Positions 8,201 to 16,140 of a stretch of 32,589 nt of DNA are shown here, piece by piece (the stretch's first letter is position 1; every line of letters starts with the position of its first letter). The DNA is taken from contig PFUR01000054.1 in NCBI GenBank assembly GCA_002790195.1, positions 2,104-34,692 on the forward strand, given 5' to 3'. The notes below the pieces were generated by a model that saw nothing but the letters and a program-made list of their open reading frames with translations, had not been told where the DNA came from and ran no database searches. The DNA comes from Flavobacteriales bacterium CG_4_9_14_3_um_filter_40_17 (GTDB lineage: Bacteria > Bacteroidota > Bacteroidia > Flavobacteriales > Flavobacteriaceae). A program made the position numbers and the translations under genes.

Positions 8201-8890
8201 CTAAACCGGTTCGTCCAACAAATCCAAGAAATCAACGGCATTGGCTTCCATTTGATGCACCAATTTGTCGGTTTTCACTACCAAGTGGTTGTATCCGATG
8301 TAGGCGATAATCCCTACCACAAGCCCGGCGACGGTAGTGGTCATTGCGGTGTAGATACCACCTGCCAGAGAGCCCATCTCAGCCTGGCCGCCACTCGAGG
8401 CAAGTTCATGAAAAGCGATTATCATCCCGATAACCGTTCCGAGAAAGCCTATCATGGGAGCCACACCGGCTACGGTTGCTAACACGCTCACGTTTTTCTC
8501 CAATTTATAAACTTCCAATGTCCCTGCATTTTCAATGGCTTTGTTGATGTCCTCCAATGGTTTCCCAATGCGGGAAATGCCTTTTTCAGTCAGCCGCGCA
8601 ATGGGCGAATCGGTTTTCGCACACAACATTTTGGCTGCATCGAGTTTGCCTGCTGCCACTTGGTCTTTGATTTGTTGCATGAAATTTTTGTCTATTCTGC
8701 TGGCAGCCTTGATAGCAAAAACTCTTTCGAAGTAAATAAACAACGCAATAGCCAAAAGGACAAAAAGAATGCCGATGATGAGGGTGCTTGCCGGTCCTCC
8801 ATTCAGAGCCAAGTCGAGGATGGAGAGCGTTTTCTCTTGAACATCATCAGATTCTATTCCGTCATGCGGAAGATCTTGAAAGATTAACAT
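8201..8890 (-). CDS. exbB: MotA/TolQ/ExbB proton channel family protein
   Basis: The 229-residue inner-membrane protein has three membrane spans: about 36-57 (IIGILFVLLAIALFIYF), a second within VATVAGVAPMIGFLGTV-type sequence, and a third with TAMTTTVAGLVVGIIAYIGY. The last two carry the ExbB/TolQ channel signature. With ExbD it forms the proton-driven stator that energises TonB. ExbB is the preferred call over TolQ because a TonB-like gene follows and no pal or tolB is nearby. It heads the exbB-exbD-tonB operon. Confidence 0.93.
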   Translation of the reverse strand: MLIFQDLPHDGIESDDVQEKTLSILDLALNGGPASTLIIGILFVLLAIALFIYFERVFAIKAASRIDKNFMQQIKDQVAAGKLDAAKMLCAKTDSPIARLTEKGISRIGKPLEDINKAIENAGTLEVYKLEKNVSVLATVAGVAPMIGFLGTVIGMIIAFHELASSGGQAEMGSLAGGIYTAMTTTVAGLVVGIIAYIGYNHLVVKTDKLVHQMEANAVDFLDLLDEPV

Positions 8891-8933
8891 AGATAGGGTG
8901 TCATTAGTTTAGATAATAACTTCATTTCCCAAA

Positions 8934-8941
8934 CAAAATTA
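8934..8941 (-). promoter_or_regulatory. Possible -7 box for exbB-exbD-tonB
   Basis: The minus strand reads TAATTTTG at 8941-8934, a perfect TAnnTTTG box about 43 nt before the exbB ATG. It overlaps the end of the upstream nhaD gene. No convincing -33 TTTG was found at the usual distance. Confidence 0.35.
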
Positions 8942-10276
8942 TACATTCAAAATAAAATTTCGTATAACAATAAAAGCTAAGGAACCAGCTACAAAACCCA
9001 CAACTGCCAATCCTGTGATTTTTTTGAGATACCAGAAGAAGTCTATTTTTTCCATTCCCATGGCAACCACACCCGCGGCGGAGCCAATGATAAGCATGCT
9101 TCCGCCCGTACCGGCTGAGAAGGCAATAAAATGCCAAACGTGATTGTCTAACGGCTCGGAAAACATACCCATACTGGCAGCGACCAACGGCACATTGTCT
9201 ATCACTGCGGAAGCCACACCGAGAAACATCACCACAATATCTGTGTTTGGAATGGTTTGATTCAATGCTTCTGCGAAATGAAACAACTGACCCAGCGATT
9301 CGAGTGCAGCAACCGCCATCAAGATACCGAGGAAGAAGAGGATGCTGGGTAGCTCAATCCGCCCCAAGGAATGGTGGACTGCACTGTGGTGTGAAGCCTT
9401 ATCACTTTCGGGATCGATATTTGAAGCACTGAATTTTGAGCTGGAAAAGTATTCTGCAAAAGTAGCGACAACCGCTAAGGAAAGCATCATGCCAACATAA
9501 GGTGGCAGATGGGTTACTGTTTTGAAGATAGGTACGAAAACAATCATGGCGAGGCCCAAATAAAGCATGGTAGAACCAAATTTTGATTCTTTTTTTTCGT
9601 CTTTTAAATTGATTTCATCTTCAATGATTCCCTTAAATATTTTTAAGCGGGTAGCTATCAAAATGGGCAATGCAAAGCAAATGATGGATGGTATCAAAAC
9701 ATGTTCAATCAGGACTACGGATGATACTTTTTTGCCAATCCAAAGCATGGTGGTGGTTACATCACCAATAGGCGACCATGCACCTCCCGCATTGGCTGCG
9801 ATGATAATTATTCCCGCAAACCACAAACGCAATTCCCGGTCTTTTACCACTTTTTGGAGAATCGTTATCAAGACAATGGTTGCCGTCAAATTGTCTATGA
9901 CAGAAGATAGTATAAAAGCAAGGATTCCAAAAATCCAAAGCAATTTGGTTTTTTTCTTGGTTTTGATGAAGTTTTTTATGGTAAAAAACCCGTTGAAATA
10001 GTCGATAATCTCAACAATGGTCATGGCACCGATCAGGAAAATTAAAATTTCTGACGTTTTGCCGATGTGATGCAGCAGTAGGTTTTCTAAAGTGGAGGAT
10101 TGCAATTCTTTTAAATCTGTATTGACTTCAAAAACAGGTAAATGACTCAGCGCAATTATTGCCCAAAGCAGTGACATCATCGCTAAAGCGGGAATCAGTT
10201 TGTCCACTTTAAGTTTGTGTTCGAGAGCAATGGCAAGATAACCCAATACAAACAGGACAATGACTACAGTTTCCAT
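8939..10276 (-). CDS. nhaD: Na+/H+ antiporter NhaD (copy A)
   Basis: The 445-residue polytopic protein has about a dozen hydrophobic segments and the NhaD/IT-superfamily motifs SSVIDNLTATIVLITIL, AGGAWSPIGDVTTTMLW and SAVIDNVPLVAASMGMF, with the membrane aspartates expected to bind Na+. NhaD exports Na+ (or Li+) in exchange for protons in the inner membrane and aids growth in salt and at alkaline pH. It is about three quarters identical by eye to the paralogue 57 bp upstream. The copies diverge most in the cytoplasmic loop near residues 215-235 and in a His-rich loop near 290. It belongs to the dehydrogenase-nhaD-nhaD run. Confidence 0.93.
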   Translation of the reverse strand: METVVIVLFVLGYLAIALEHKLKVDKLIPALAMMSLLWAIIALSHLPVFEVNTDLKELQSSTLENLLLHHIGKTSEILIFLIGAMTIVEIIDYFNGFFTIKNFIKTKKKTKLLWIFGILAFILSSVIDNLTATIVLITILQKVVKDRELRLWFAGIIIIAANAGGAWSPIGDVTTTMLWIGKKVSSVVLIEHVLIPSIICFALPILIATRLKIFKGIIEDEINLKDEKKESKFGSTMLYLGLAMIVFVPIFKTVTHLPPYVGMMLSLAVVATFAEYFSSSKFSASNIDPESDKASHHSAVHHSLGRIELPSILFFLGILMAVAALESLGQLFHFAEALNQTIPNTDIVVMFLGVASAVIDNVPLVAASMGMFSEPLDNHVWHFIAFSAGTGGSMLIIGSAAGVVAMGMEKIDFFWYLKKITGLAVVGFVAGSLAFIVIRNFILNV

Positions 10277-10333
10277 GATGTTTTAATAATTAGAGGTTGT
10301 TTGTTGTGGGTGAAAAAATTAGAGGTAAAAAAA

Positions 10334-11668
10334 TTAAACATTCAGAATAAAATCCCTTATCAAAACAAAAGAAACAGCTCCACCGAGAAATCCGAGAAAA
10401 GCCAACCACGATATTTTTTTAAGATACCAAAAAAAGTCGATTTTTTCTAAACCCATAGCAACTACACCGGCTGCTGAACCGATGATGAGCATGCTTCCGC
10501 CCGTACCGGCTGAATAAGCAATAAAATGCCACAAGGGGCTGTCTTCCGGATTGGGAAACATGCCCATGCTGGCCGCAACCAAAGGGACGTTGTCTATCAC
10601 AGCAGAACCGATACCCAATAGACCAATAACGATATCCGTATTCGGGATAGCCAGATTTAAAGCTTCCGCGAAGTGGAAAAGCTGGCCCAATGATTCGAGA
10701 GCCGCAACCGCCATCAGAATACCGAGAAAGAAAAGGATACTGGGAAGTTCAATACGTCCCAAGGAATGATGAACCGGACTGTGGTGGGAAGCCGTTTCAC
10801 TTTCTTCACTTATATTGGTTAGGCTAAATATTTTTCTGCTGAATACTTCAGCAAAGGCGGCAACTATGGCTAAGGAAAGCATCATCCCAACATAGGGAGG
10901 AAGATGGGTAAGGGTTTTGAAAATAGGTACAAAAATAATACCGCCCAAACCCAAATAGAGCATGGTTGCACCGTGTTTTGAGGTTTTAACTTCGTCTTGG
11001 TCTAAAATTACATCTATACTTCCTCTAAAAGGTTTCATCTTACTGACAATCAGCACGGGGATTATAAAACTCACGATGGAAGGAATCAATACATGCTCAA
11101 TCAGCTGGGCTGCTGAAACTTTTTTGCCAATCCACAACATAGTGGTCGTCACATCGCCAATCGGCGACCAAGCACCTCCTGAATTGGCAGCAATCACGAT
11201 GATGCCGGCAAACCAAAGGCGAAGTTCACGATCTTTGATTACTTTTTGCAAAATCGTGATCAAAACTATGGTAGCGGTCAAGTTGTCTATGATAGCCGAA
11301 AGAACAAAGGCAAGCAAAGAAAATATCCACAGAAGGTTTGCTTTTTTTTTGGTTTTGATGAAATTTTTAATAGTTTCAAATCCGTTGAAATAATCGATAA
11401 TCTCAACAATGGTCATGGCACCAATCAGAAAAATTAAGATTTCGGCGGTTTTGCCGATATGATGAAGCAACATCGACTCTAAATCGGACTTTTCTAATTC
11501 CCTCAATTCTGCATTTACCTCGAAAACGTTCAAGTGATTGAGCGCAATGATCGCCCATAAAATGGCCATCATGGCAAGAGCTGGGATGAGTTTGTCAATT
11601 TTTAGTTTGTGTTCGAGGGTAATCGCCAGATATCCTAAAACAAAAATAATTACGATTAAAGTTTCCAT
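10334..11668 (-). CDS. nhaD: Na+/H+ antiporter NhaD (copy B)
   Basis: The ATG at 11668 is chosen because METLIVIIFVLGYLAI aligns with the start of copy A. An in-frame start at 11695 would overlap the end of the dehydrogenase gene. The 444-residue product carries the same motifs (SAIIDNLTATIVLITIL, GGAWSPIGDVTTTMLW, SAVIDNVPLVAASMGMF) and ends with the same IRDFILNV-type tail as copy A. The pair is a tandem duplication old enough to have diverged in its loops, so the two may differ in pH range or ion preference; that is inference. It starts 19 bp after the dehydrogenase stop codon. Confidence 0.93.
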   Translation of the reverse strand: METLIVIIFVLGYLAITLEHKLKIDKLIPALAMMAILWAIIALNHLNVFEVNAELRELEKSDLESMLLHHIGKTAEILIFLIGAMTIVEIIDYFNGFETIKNFIKTKKKANLLWIFSLLAFVLSAIIDNLTATIVLITILQKVIKDRELRLWFAGIIVIAANSGGAWSPIGDVTTTMLWIGKKVSAAQLIEHVLIPSIVSFIIPVLIVSKMKPFRGSIDVILDQDEVKTSKHGATMLYLGLGGIIFVPIFKTLTHLPPYVGMMLSLAIVAAFAEVFSRKIFSLTNISEESETASHHSPVHHSLGRIELPSILFFLGILMAVAALESLGQLFHFAEALNLAIPNTDIVIGLLGIGSAVIDNVPLVAASMGMFPNPEDSPLWHFIAYSAGTGGSMLIIGSAAGVVAMGLEKIDFFWYLKKISWLAFLGFLGGAVSFVLIRDFILNV

Positions 11669-11687
11669 GGTTTTGGTTATTGAAGGG

Positions 11688-12914
11688 TTAAACAAGTTGT
11701 TTGAGTGCTATCTCAAACGCCGTTTGGCTGATATTGATTTTTGTTGGATTGATGTTGATAATTTTTTCCAAGCTTTTTCGAATGGTTTCGGAGGTGTCTC
11801 TGAAAATGGCTTCGTCAGTCATTTGAACTTTGCGCTCCATAAAATAAGCAAACACCCTTGCCATGCCGCAGTTGGAAATGAAATCGGGGATGAGCGTAAT
11901 GTGCTTATCAGCATATTCCATAACTGGACCGAAAAAGATGGCCTCATCAGCAAAAGGAACATTAGCACCGCACGATATCAATTCCAATCCGGACCCCATC
12001 ATCGAGACAACTTGTTCTTTGGTGACCAATCGTGAAGCGGCACAAGGCACGAAAATATCCGTTGGGACTTTCCAAATTTCCTCGTTTATTTCTTCAAAGG
12101 ACATCAAATCAGGATGTTGCAGGGTGTTGTTTTTTTTATTTAAAAACAGATTTTTGACTTCTTCAAAATTCATCCCATCCCGTTTGATGACCCCTCCTTT
12201 GTGGTCGATGATGCCAACAATTTTTACGCCGACTTCCGCCAAGTAGAAAGTAGCTGCCGCGCCTACATTGCCAAAGCCCTGCACGATGGCTTTTTTGCCT
12301 TCGACAGTTGTTGATGTCAATGCATAAAAATGCTTAATCGATTCGGCGACACCATAACCGGTTATCATATCGGCGACCGTAAATTTTTGGGCTACATCGG
12401 GTGAGAAATTCGGATTTTCAAGCACTTTAATTACCCCTTGGCGCAATTGACCAATCCGGTTGATTTTATCTGCTTCCGTTGGTTTGAAATGACCGTTGAA
12501 GACACCTTCCTGCGGATGCCAGACTCCGCAACTCTCCGTGATGGGAATCACTTCGTTGATTTCGTCCACGTGCAGGTCGCCGCCAGTGCCGTAATAACTT
12601 TTTAACAGAGGGGAAACCGCCTGAAACCAACGTTTGAGGACTGCTTCTTTGCGTGGGTCGGCAGGGTCGAAGTTGATTCCCGATTTAGCACCGCCGATAG
12701 CCGGACCGGAAACCGTAAATTTTACTTCCATGGTTTTGGCTAATGACAAAACCTCGTTTTTATTCAACCCTTTCCGCATGCGTGTACCACCTCCGGCTGC
12801 TCCACCTCTAAGTGAATTAATCACAACCCAGCCTTCGGCTTCTGTTTCGGGGTCGTTCCAATGAAAAACTATTTCGGGCTTTTTTTGTTCGTATCGTTGA
12901 AGTAATTTTTTCAT
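11688..12914 (-). CDS. Glu/Leu/Phe/Val dehydrogenase family protein
   Basis: The product has 408 residues from the ATG at 12914, preferred over one at 12923. Motifs include the glycine-rich GGAAGGGTRMRKGLN (about 38-52), GPAIGGAKSGINFDP (about 70-84, with the substrate/catalytic lysine Lys77), YGTGGDLHVDE, and a Rossmann NAD(P)-binding segment VQGFGNVGAAATFYLA. The family interconverts amino acids and 2-oxo acids with ammonia. Whether the substrate is glutamate or a branched-chain/aromatic amino acid is not decided by what I can see. The usual SNAGG-type motif reads SNCGMAR here. Two nhaD genes follow closely, which may hint at a link to osmotic or ammonia stress. Confidence 0.9.
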   Translation of the reverse strand: MKKLLQRYEQKKPEIVFHWNDPETEAEGWVVINSLRGGAAGGGTRMRKGLNKNEVLSLAKTMEVKFTVSGPAIGGAKSGINFDPADPRKEAVLKRWFQAVSPLLKSYYGTGGDLHVDEINEVIPITESCGVWHPQEGVFNGHFKPTEADKINRIGQLRQGVIKVLENPNFSPDVAQKFTVADMITGYGVAESIKHFYALTSTTVEGKKAIVQGFGNVGAAATFYLAEVGVKIVGIIDHKGGVIKRDGMNFEEVKNLFLNKKNNTLQHPDLMSFEEINEEIWKVPTDIFVPCAASRLVTKEQVVSMMGSGLELISCGANVPFADEAIFFGPVMEYADKHITLIPDFISNCGMARVFAYFMERKVQMTDEAIFRDTSETIRKSLEKIININPTKINISQTAFEIALKQLV

Positions 12915-12932
12915 AAAAATCATCTGTCCTTA

Positions 12933-12940
12933 CAAATATA
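12933..12940 (-). promoter_or_regulatory. Putative -7 box of the dehydrogenase-nhaD-nhaD run
   Basis: The minus strand reads TATATTTG at 12940-12933, a perfect TAnnTTTG box. The expected transcript start falls about 12 nt before the ATG at 12914, which favours that start over 12923. No well-spaced -33 TTTG is evident. The rest of the 218-bp divergent gap up to 13142 is A/T-rich and shows nothing else clear. Confidence 0.45.
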
Positions 12941-13141
12941 GTATTTTGTAAATGTAATTGGGTATTCTCAAAAAATAAATTTGATTCGTATAAATAGGTA
13001 AGTTAAATCGAATGGCTAGGTAAAGTTTGAAAAAGATTGATTTTTAAATCTTAATCATTTCTTAAGAATTTCAAGATAGGGAATAGGGAGTTTTAGTTGT
13101 TTTAAAGTAAATTTTTATTAAACACTTAACATTTATTTATT

Positions 13142-14092
13142 ATGAACAAACGCATTAATCATTCGCTCATTTTAGCCGCATTTTTAGGAATTGCAACGGC
13201 TTTTACTTCTTGCTCACCGACTTCAGCAGATGCCGATCCAAATGATATTAATCCTTCTGCTTTAGATACAGACAAAGATGGATTGATAGATACACTTGAA
13301 AAATCATTAGGCACTTCGATTAACAACCCTGACACCGATGGTGATTTAATATTAGATGGGACAGAAGATTTTAACAAAAATGGTGTTTTCGAACCCCTTA
13401 CCGAAACCAATCCATTGGTTGCCGATACCGACCAAGATTTTATTGCAGATGGTGTAGAAGATGCCAATCAAAACGGCAAAGTTGAAACGGAAGAAACTAA
13501 TCCTATAGAAGTAGATTCCGATGCTGATGGCTTGGCAGATGGAGTCGAAGATGCCAACCACGATGGTACGCAAGATGCCACCGAAACCAATCCGACTGAT
13601 GCAGATACAGACAATGATGGTTATGACGATGGAGGAGAAGATACTGACCAAGACGGTACGCGTGATGCCAATGAAACCGATCCATTAGACGCAGACAGTG
13701 ATGATAACGGCACTTTAGATGGTGACGAAGACACGGACAACGATGGCGTAAACGATGGTGCAGAATACGACAACGGAACCGATGCACATGATGCGGACTC
13801 CGACCATAATGGCACCAATGACGGTCAGGAAGATTCAGACAACGATGGTGTAAACGATGGTGCAGAAGACGACAACGGAACCGATGCACACGATGCGGAC
13901 TCCGACCATAATGGCACCAATGACGGTCAGGAAGATTCAGACAACGATGGCGTAAACGATGGTGCAGAAGACGACAACGGAACCGATGCGCACGATGCGG
14001 ACTCCGACCATGATGGCACCAATGACGGTCAGGAAGATTCAGACAACGACGGTACGGACGATGCTCATGATGACCACAATGATGGCAACTAA
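13142..14092 (+). CDS. Acidic thrombospondin-type-3-repeat lipoprotein, calcium-binding
   Basis: The 316-residue protein has a signal sequence ending in the lipobox FTSC (Cys at about residue 24). From about residue 40 to the end it is a continuous series of DxDxDG-type calcium-binding repeats (TNPIEVDSDADGLADG, TDNDGYDDGGED and so on), with no other domain. The last third consists of three near-identical 34-residue units plus a partial fourth, ending in a His/Asp tail. Such modules bind many Ca2+ ions and often join domains of OmpA-like or adhesin proteins, but no OmpA or T9SS domain is present here. A lipid-anchored calcium-binding or spacer protein on the outer membrane is likely; its biological role is unknown. 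Confidence 0.88.
   Translation: MNKRINHSLILAAFLGIATAFTSCSPTSADADPNDINPSALDTDKDGLIDTLEKSLGTSINNPDTDGDLILDGTEDFNKNGVFEPLTETNPLVADTDQDFIADGVEDANQNGKVETEETNPIEVDSDADGLADGVEDANHDGTQDATETNPTDADTDNDGYDDGGEDTDQDGTRDANETDPLDADSDDNGTLDGDEDTDNDGVNDGAEYDNGTDAHDADSDHNGTNDGQEDSDNDGVNDGAEDDNGTDAHDADSDHNGTNDGQEDSDNDGVNDGAEDDNGTDAHDADSDHDGTNDGQEDSDNDGTDDAHDDHNDGN
13736..14060 (+). repeat. 102-bp in-frame tandem repeat array
   Basis: Units start at 13736, 13838, 13940 and 14042 with the word GACAACGA(T/C)GG, giving an exact 102-bp period (34 codons). The first three units are complete and nearly identical even at silent positions, whereas the more N-terminal Asp-rich repeats are diverged. This points to recent duplication. 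Confidence 0.9.
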
Positions 14093-14118
14093 ATAACAAT
14101 TATTTATTAGCTTTTCTT

Positions 14119-14160
14119 ACCTCCTGTTCAAAATTTGAACAAGAGGTTTTTTTATTTTTT
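14119..14160 (+). terminator. Intrinsic terminator after the TSP3-repeat gene
   Basis: A stem of about 12 pairs with one mismatch (arms ACCTCCTGTTCAA and TTGAACAAGAGGT) is followed by a T-rich tract from 14147 to 14160. The following stretch up to 14387 (about 225 bp) is A/T-rich, with no gene seen. Confidence 0.85.
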
Positions 14161-14345
14161 AGATTAAAAAAACAGCTATACCAAAGATTACTACTGCCAA
14201 AGACCCGCGGTGGTTGAATATGAAACAAATCACAAAGTTTTAAACTTTCTTGGTTAAAAATGAATTATCCGTAAATTTTATAAGTTTTAATAAAAAATAT
14301 TTCATCATTTTTGAATTATGTTAAGTGTTTTTTACGAATATGTTT

Positions 14346-14353
14346 TATCTTTG
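14346..14353 (+). promoter_or_regulatory. Putative -7 box of the acyl-CoA dehydrogenase gene
   Basis: TATCTTTG is a perfect TAnnTTTG box 34 nt before the ATG at 14388. It is the same word as in the EEP gene promoter. No clear -33 TTTG lies at standard spacing. Confidence 0.4.
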
Positions 14354-14387
14354 AAAATAGACATTTCAAATCATTAACTTTGAGGCT

Positions 14388-15530
14388 ATGGACTTTAATC
14401 TTACCGAAGAACAGCAGTTTATCAAGCAGGCAGCTGCAGATTTTGCCAAAACAGTTTTGTTGCCGGGCGTAATTGAGCGGGACGAACATCAAAAATTCCC
14501 AAAAGATGAAATCAAGCAAATGGGCGAACTCGGCTTTATGGGGATGATGGCTTCTCCCGAATATGGCGGCGGCGGAATGGACACCCTTTCTTACGTCTTG
14601 GCGATGGAAGAAATATCCAAAGTTGATGCCTCTGCCTCCGTGTGCATGTCGGTTAATAATTCATTGGTTTGCTATGGGTTAAATGCCTTCGGGACGGAAG
14701 AACAAAAGAAAAAATACTTACCCGATTTGACAACTGCCAAGAAACTCGGTGCTTTTTGCCTCTCTGAACCGGAAGCAGGCAGTGATGCCACCAGCCAAAA
14801 AACAACGGCTCTTGATAAAGGTGGTTACTATATATTGAATGGAACTAAAAATTGGATTACCAACGGTAGCTCCGCCTCTGTCTATTTGGTTATCGCACAA
14901 ACACACGCCGAGAAAAAACACAAAGGCATCAATGCATTTATTGTGGAAAGAGGATGGGAAGGATTTCAAGTCGGTCCCAAGGAAAACAAGCTCGGAATAC
15001 GAGGTTCAGATACACATTCTTTGCAGTTCAACGATGTAAAAGTACCCAAAGAAAATAGGATTGGCGAAGATGGGTTCGGGTTTAAGTTTGCCATGAAAAC
15101 ACTTGCCGGCGGACGCGTCGGGATTGCTGCACAAGCCTTAGGGATTGCTGCGGGTGCGTATGAAATGGCGCTCAAATACTCGCAAGAACGCAAAGCTTTC
15201 GGGACAGAAATTTGCAACCACCAAGCCATCGCGTTTAAGTTGGCAGACATGCACACCAAGATAGAAGCGGCTCGAATGCTCGTGTACAGGGCGGCCAAAG
15301 ATAAAGACGAACAAAAAGACTATGATCTTTCCGGTGCCATGGCTAAATTATACGCTTCTCAAGTGGCGATGGAAGTAACCGTTGAAGCTGTTCAAATATT
15401 CGGAGGAAACGGATACGTAAAAGACTACCACGTTGAGCGATTGATGCGTGATGCCAAAATCACGCAGATATATGAAGGAACTTCAGAAATTCAAAGGATT
15501 GTAATATCGAGGAGTATTTTGAACAAATAA
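14388..15530 (+). CDS. Acyl-CoA dehydrogenase
   Basis: The 380-residue protein has the standard family length and order. The N-terminal helical domain starts with FNLTEEQQFIKQAA. The FAD/substrate region follows with CLSEPEAGSDA, TNGSSASVYLVIAQT and GIRGSDTHSLQFNDVKVP. The C-terminal domain contains QIFGGNGYVKDYHVERLMRD and IYEGTSEIQR, with the catalytic base Glu363. It is a cytoplasmic flavoenzyme that oxidises acyl-CoA to enoyl-CoA and passes electrons to ETF. The sequence resembles short-chain (butyryl-CoA-type) enzymes, but chain length is not certain. It is transcribed alone, convergent with the Rrf2 regulator. Confidence 0.96.
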   Translation: MDFNLTEEQQFIKQAAADFAKTVLLPGVIERDEHQKFPKDEIKQMGELGFMGMMASPEYGGGGMDTLSYVLAMEEISKVDASASVCMSVNNSLVCYGLNAFGTEEQKKKYLPDLTTAKKLGAFCLSEPEAGSDATSQKTTALDKGGYYILNGTKNWITNGSSASVYLVIAQTHAEKKHKGINAFIVERGWEGFQVGPKENKLGIRGSDTHSLQFNDVKVPKENRIGEDGFGFKFAMKTLAGGRVGIAAQALGIAAGAYEMALKYSQERKAFGTEICNHQAIAFKLADMHTKIEAARMLVYRAAKDKDEQKDYDLSGAMAKLYASQVAMEVTVEAVQIFGGNGYVKDYHVERLMRDAKITQIYEGTSEIQRIVISRSILNK

Positions 15531-15546
15531 CTTTTATATCCAGTTG

Positions 15547-15579
15547 AACCCTTTCGAGGTTTCAAACCCCGAAAGGGTT
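15547..15579. terminator. Palindrome between convergent genes, probable bidirectional terminator
   Basis: AACCCTTTCG and CGAAAGGGTT form 10 perfect pairs, and the stem continues with one mismatch through GGTT/AACC to a tiny loop. It lies between the acyl-CoA dehydrogenase and the convergent Rrf2 gene and touches the Rrf2 stop codon. Neither side has a long T run, so it may instead be a member of a dispersed repeat family. Confidence 0.5.
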
Positions 15580-16004
15580 TATAAAAATGAAGCCCCGTTT
15601 TTGAGGTCTTTCGCGTACTCGTAAAGAAGTTTACCCTTTAAGTTTTTGAGCATTTCGATGTTTTTTTCATAAACCAAATTGTGCAACGAACAGGTATGGT
15701 TTGGATTGCAGTGATTTAAACCCAATACACAGTTGGTCAATTTTTTCTTTCCTTCAATTTCTTCAATCAAATCTAATAGCGAACGATTTTTGTTCTCCTC
15801 ACACATGTAAAATCCACCACCTCTACCTTTGGAAGAATGGATAAACCCTTTTTTGGAAAGTCCTTGCAATAGTTTGGCAAGGAATGGTGTGGGAACATTT
15901 ATTTTTTCTGAAATTTCAGAAATTCCTTTTTTGTGTTCTTTGTTACTGTAAGTGGTCAAATAAAGAATTGCTAAAATGGCGTATTTGGCAGATTGTGAAA
16001 ACAT
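15579..16004 (-). CDS. Rrf2 family transcriptional regulator, probably Fe-S (NsrR-like)
   Basis: The 141-residue protein has the Rrf2 winged-helix pattern from the first residues (MFSQSAKYAILAILYL), then KINVPTPFLAKLLQGLSKKGF and the wing SSKGRGGGFYM. Three cysteines with spacing C-x6-C-x5-C in NCVLGLNHCNPNHTC correspond to the cluster-binding loop of IscR and NsrR. NsrR proteins lose DNA binding when NO attacks the cluster. Its divergent position next to the nos operon makes a nitric-oxide or redox sensor of denitrification the best guess. The shared intergenic region holds a palindrome suitable for a dimer. An IscR-like role is less likely because no isc or suf gene is nearby. Confidence 0.9.
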   Translation of the reverse strand: MFSQSAKYAILAILYLTTYSNKEHKKGISEISEKINVPTPFLAKLLQGLSKKGFIHSSKGRGGGFYMCEENKNRSLLDLIEEIEGKKKLTNCVLGLNHCNPNHTCSLHNLVYEKNIEMLKNLKGKLLYEYAKDLKNGASFL

Positions 16005-16039
16005 AAATTAGAGATAATTATACTTGTATTCTTACAAAG

Positions 16040-16047
16040 CAAATATA
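16040..16047 (-). promoter_or_regulatory. Putative -7 box of the Rrf2 gene
   Basis: The minus strand reads TATATTTG at 16047-16040, a perfect TAnnTTTG box 36 nt before the ATG at 16004. The palindrome at 16049-16066 lies immediately upstream of it, so a bound regulator could block its own promoter. Confidence 0.45.
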
Positions 16048-16048
16048 A

Positions 16049-16066
16049 AAAGATAAAAATATCTTT
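16049..16066. promoter_or_regulatory. 18-bp inverted repeat, candidate operator of the Rrf2/nos control region
   Basis: AAAGATA-AAAA-TATCTTT is a perfect 7-bp inverted repeat with a 4-bp spacer. The AAGAT...ATCTT outer edges resemble the ends of enterobacterial NsrR sites (from memory). It lies in the 136-bp gap between the divergent Rrf2 and cytochrome c genes. The gap is very A/T-rich, so chance palindromes are possible. Confidence 0.45.
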
Positions 16067-16086
16067 ATATATGATATTTGTCATGT

Positions 16087-16114
16087 TTTGTCTCAAATAG
16101 ATTGTTTAATTTTG
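16087..16114 (+). promoter_or_regulatory. Putative promoter of the nos operon
   Basis: TTTG at 16087-16090 is followed after 16 nt by TAATTTTG at 16107-16114, a perfect TAnnTTTG -7 box. The spacing is about one base shorter than usual. The predicted transcript start is about 20 nt before the ATG at 16141. Confidence 0.5.
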
Positions 16115-16140
16115 AACTATAAAAATAAACTTATCCAAAC

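Noticed and set aside
13736-14060. Possible CRISPR array
   Set aside because: The 102-bp repeats are head-to-tail without unique spacers and stay in frame in a coding sequence.
13503-14099. Long His/Arg/Cys-rich minus-strand frame opposite the calcium-binding repeat gene
   Set aside because: It is the mirror of the Asp-rich repeats; the plus-strand frame has a lipobox and a known repeat type.
14375-14382. TAACTTTG as promoter of the acyl-CoA dehydrogenase
   Set aside because: It lies only 5 bp before the ATG, leaving no room for a leader; the box at 14346-14353 is better placed.
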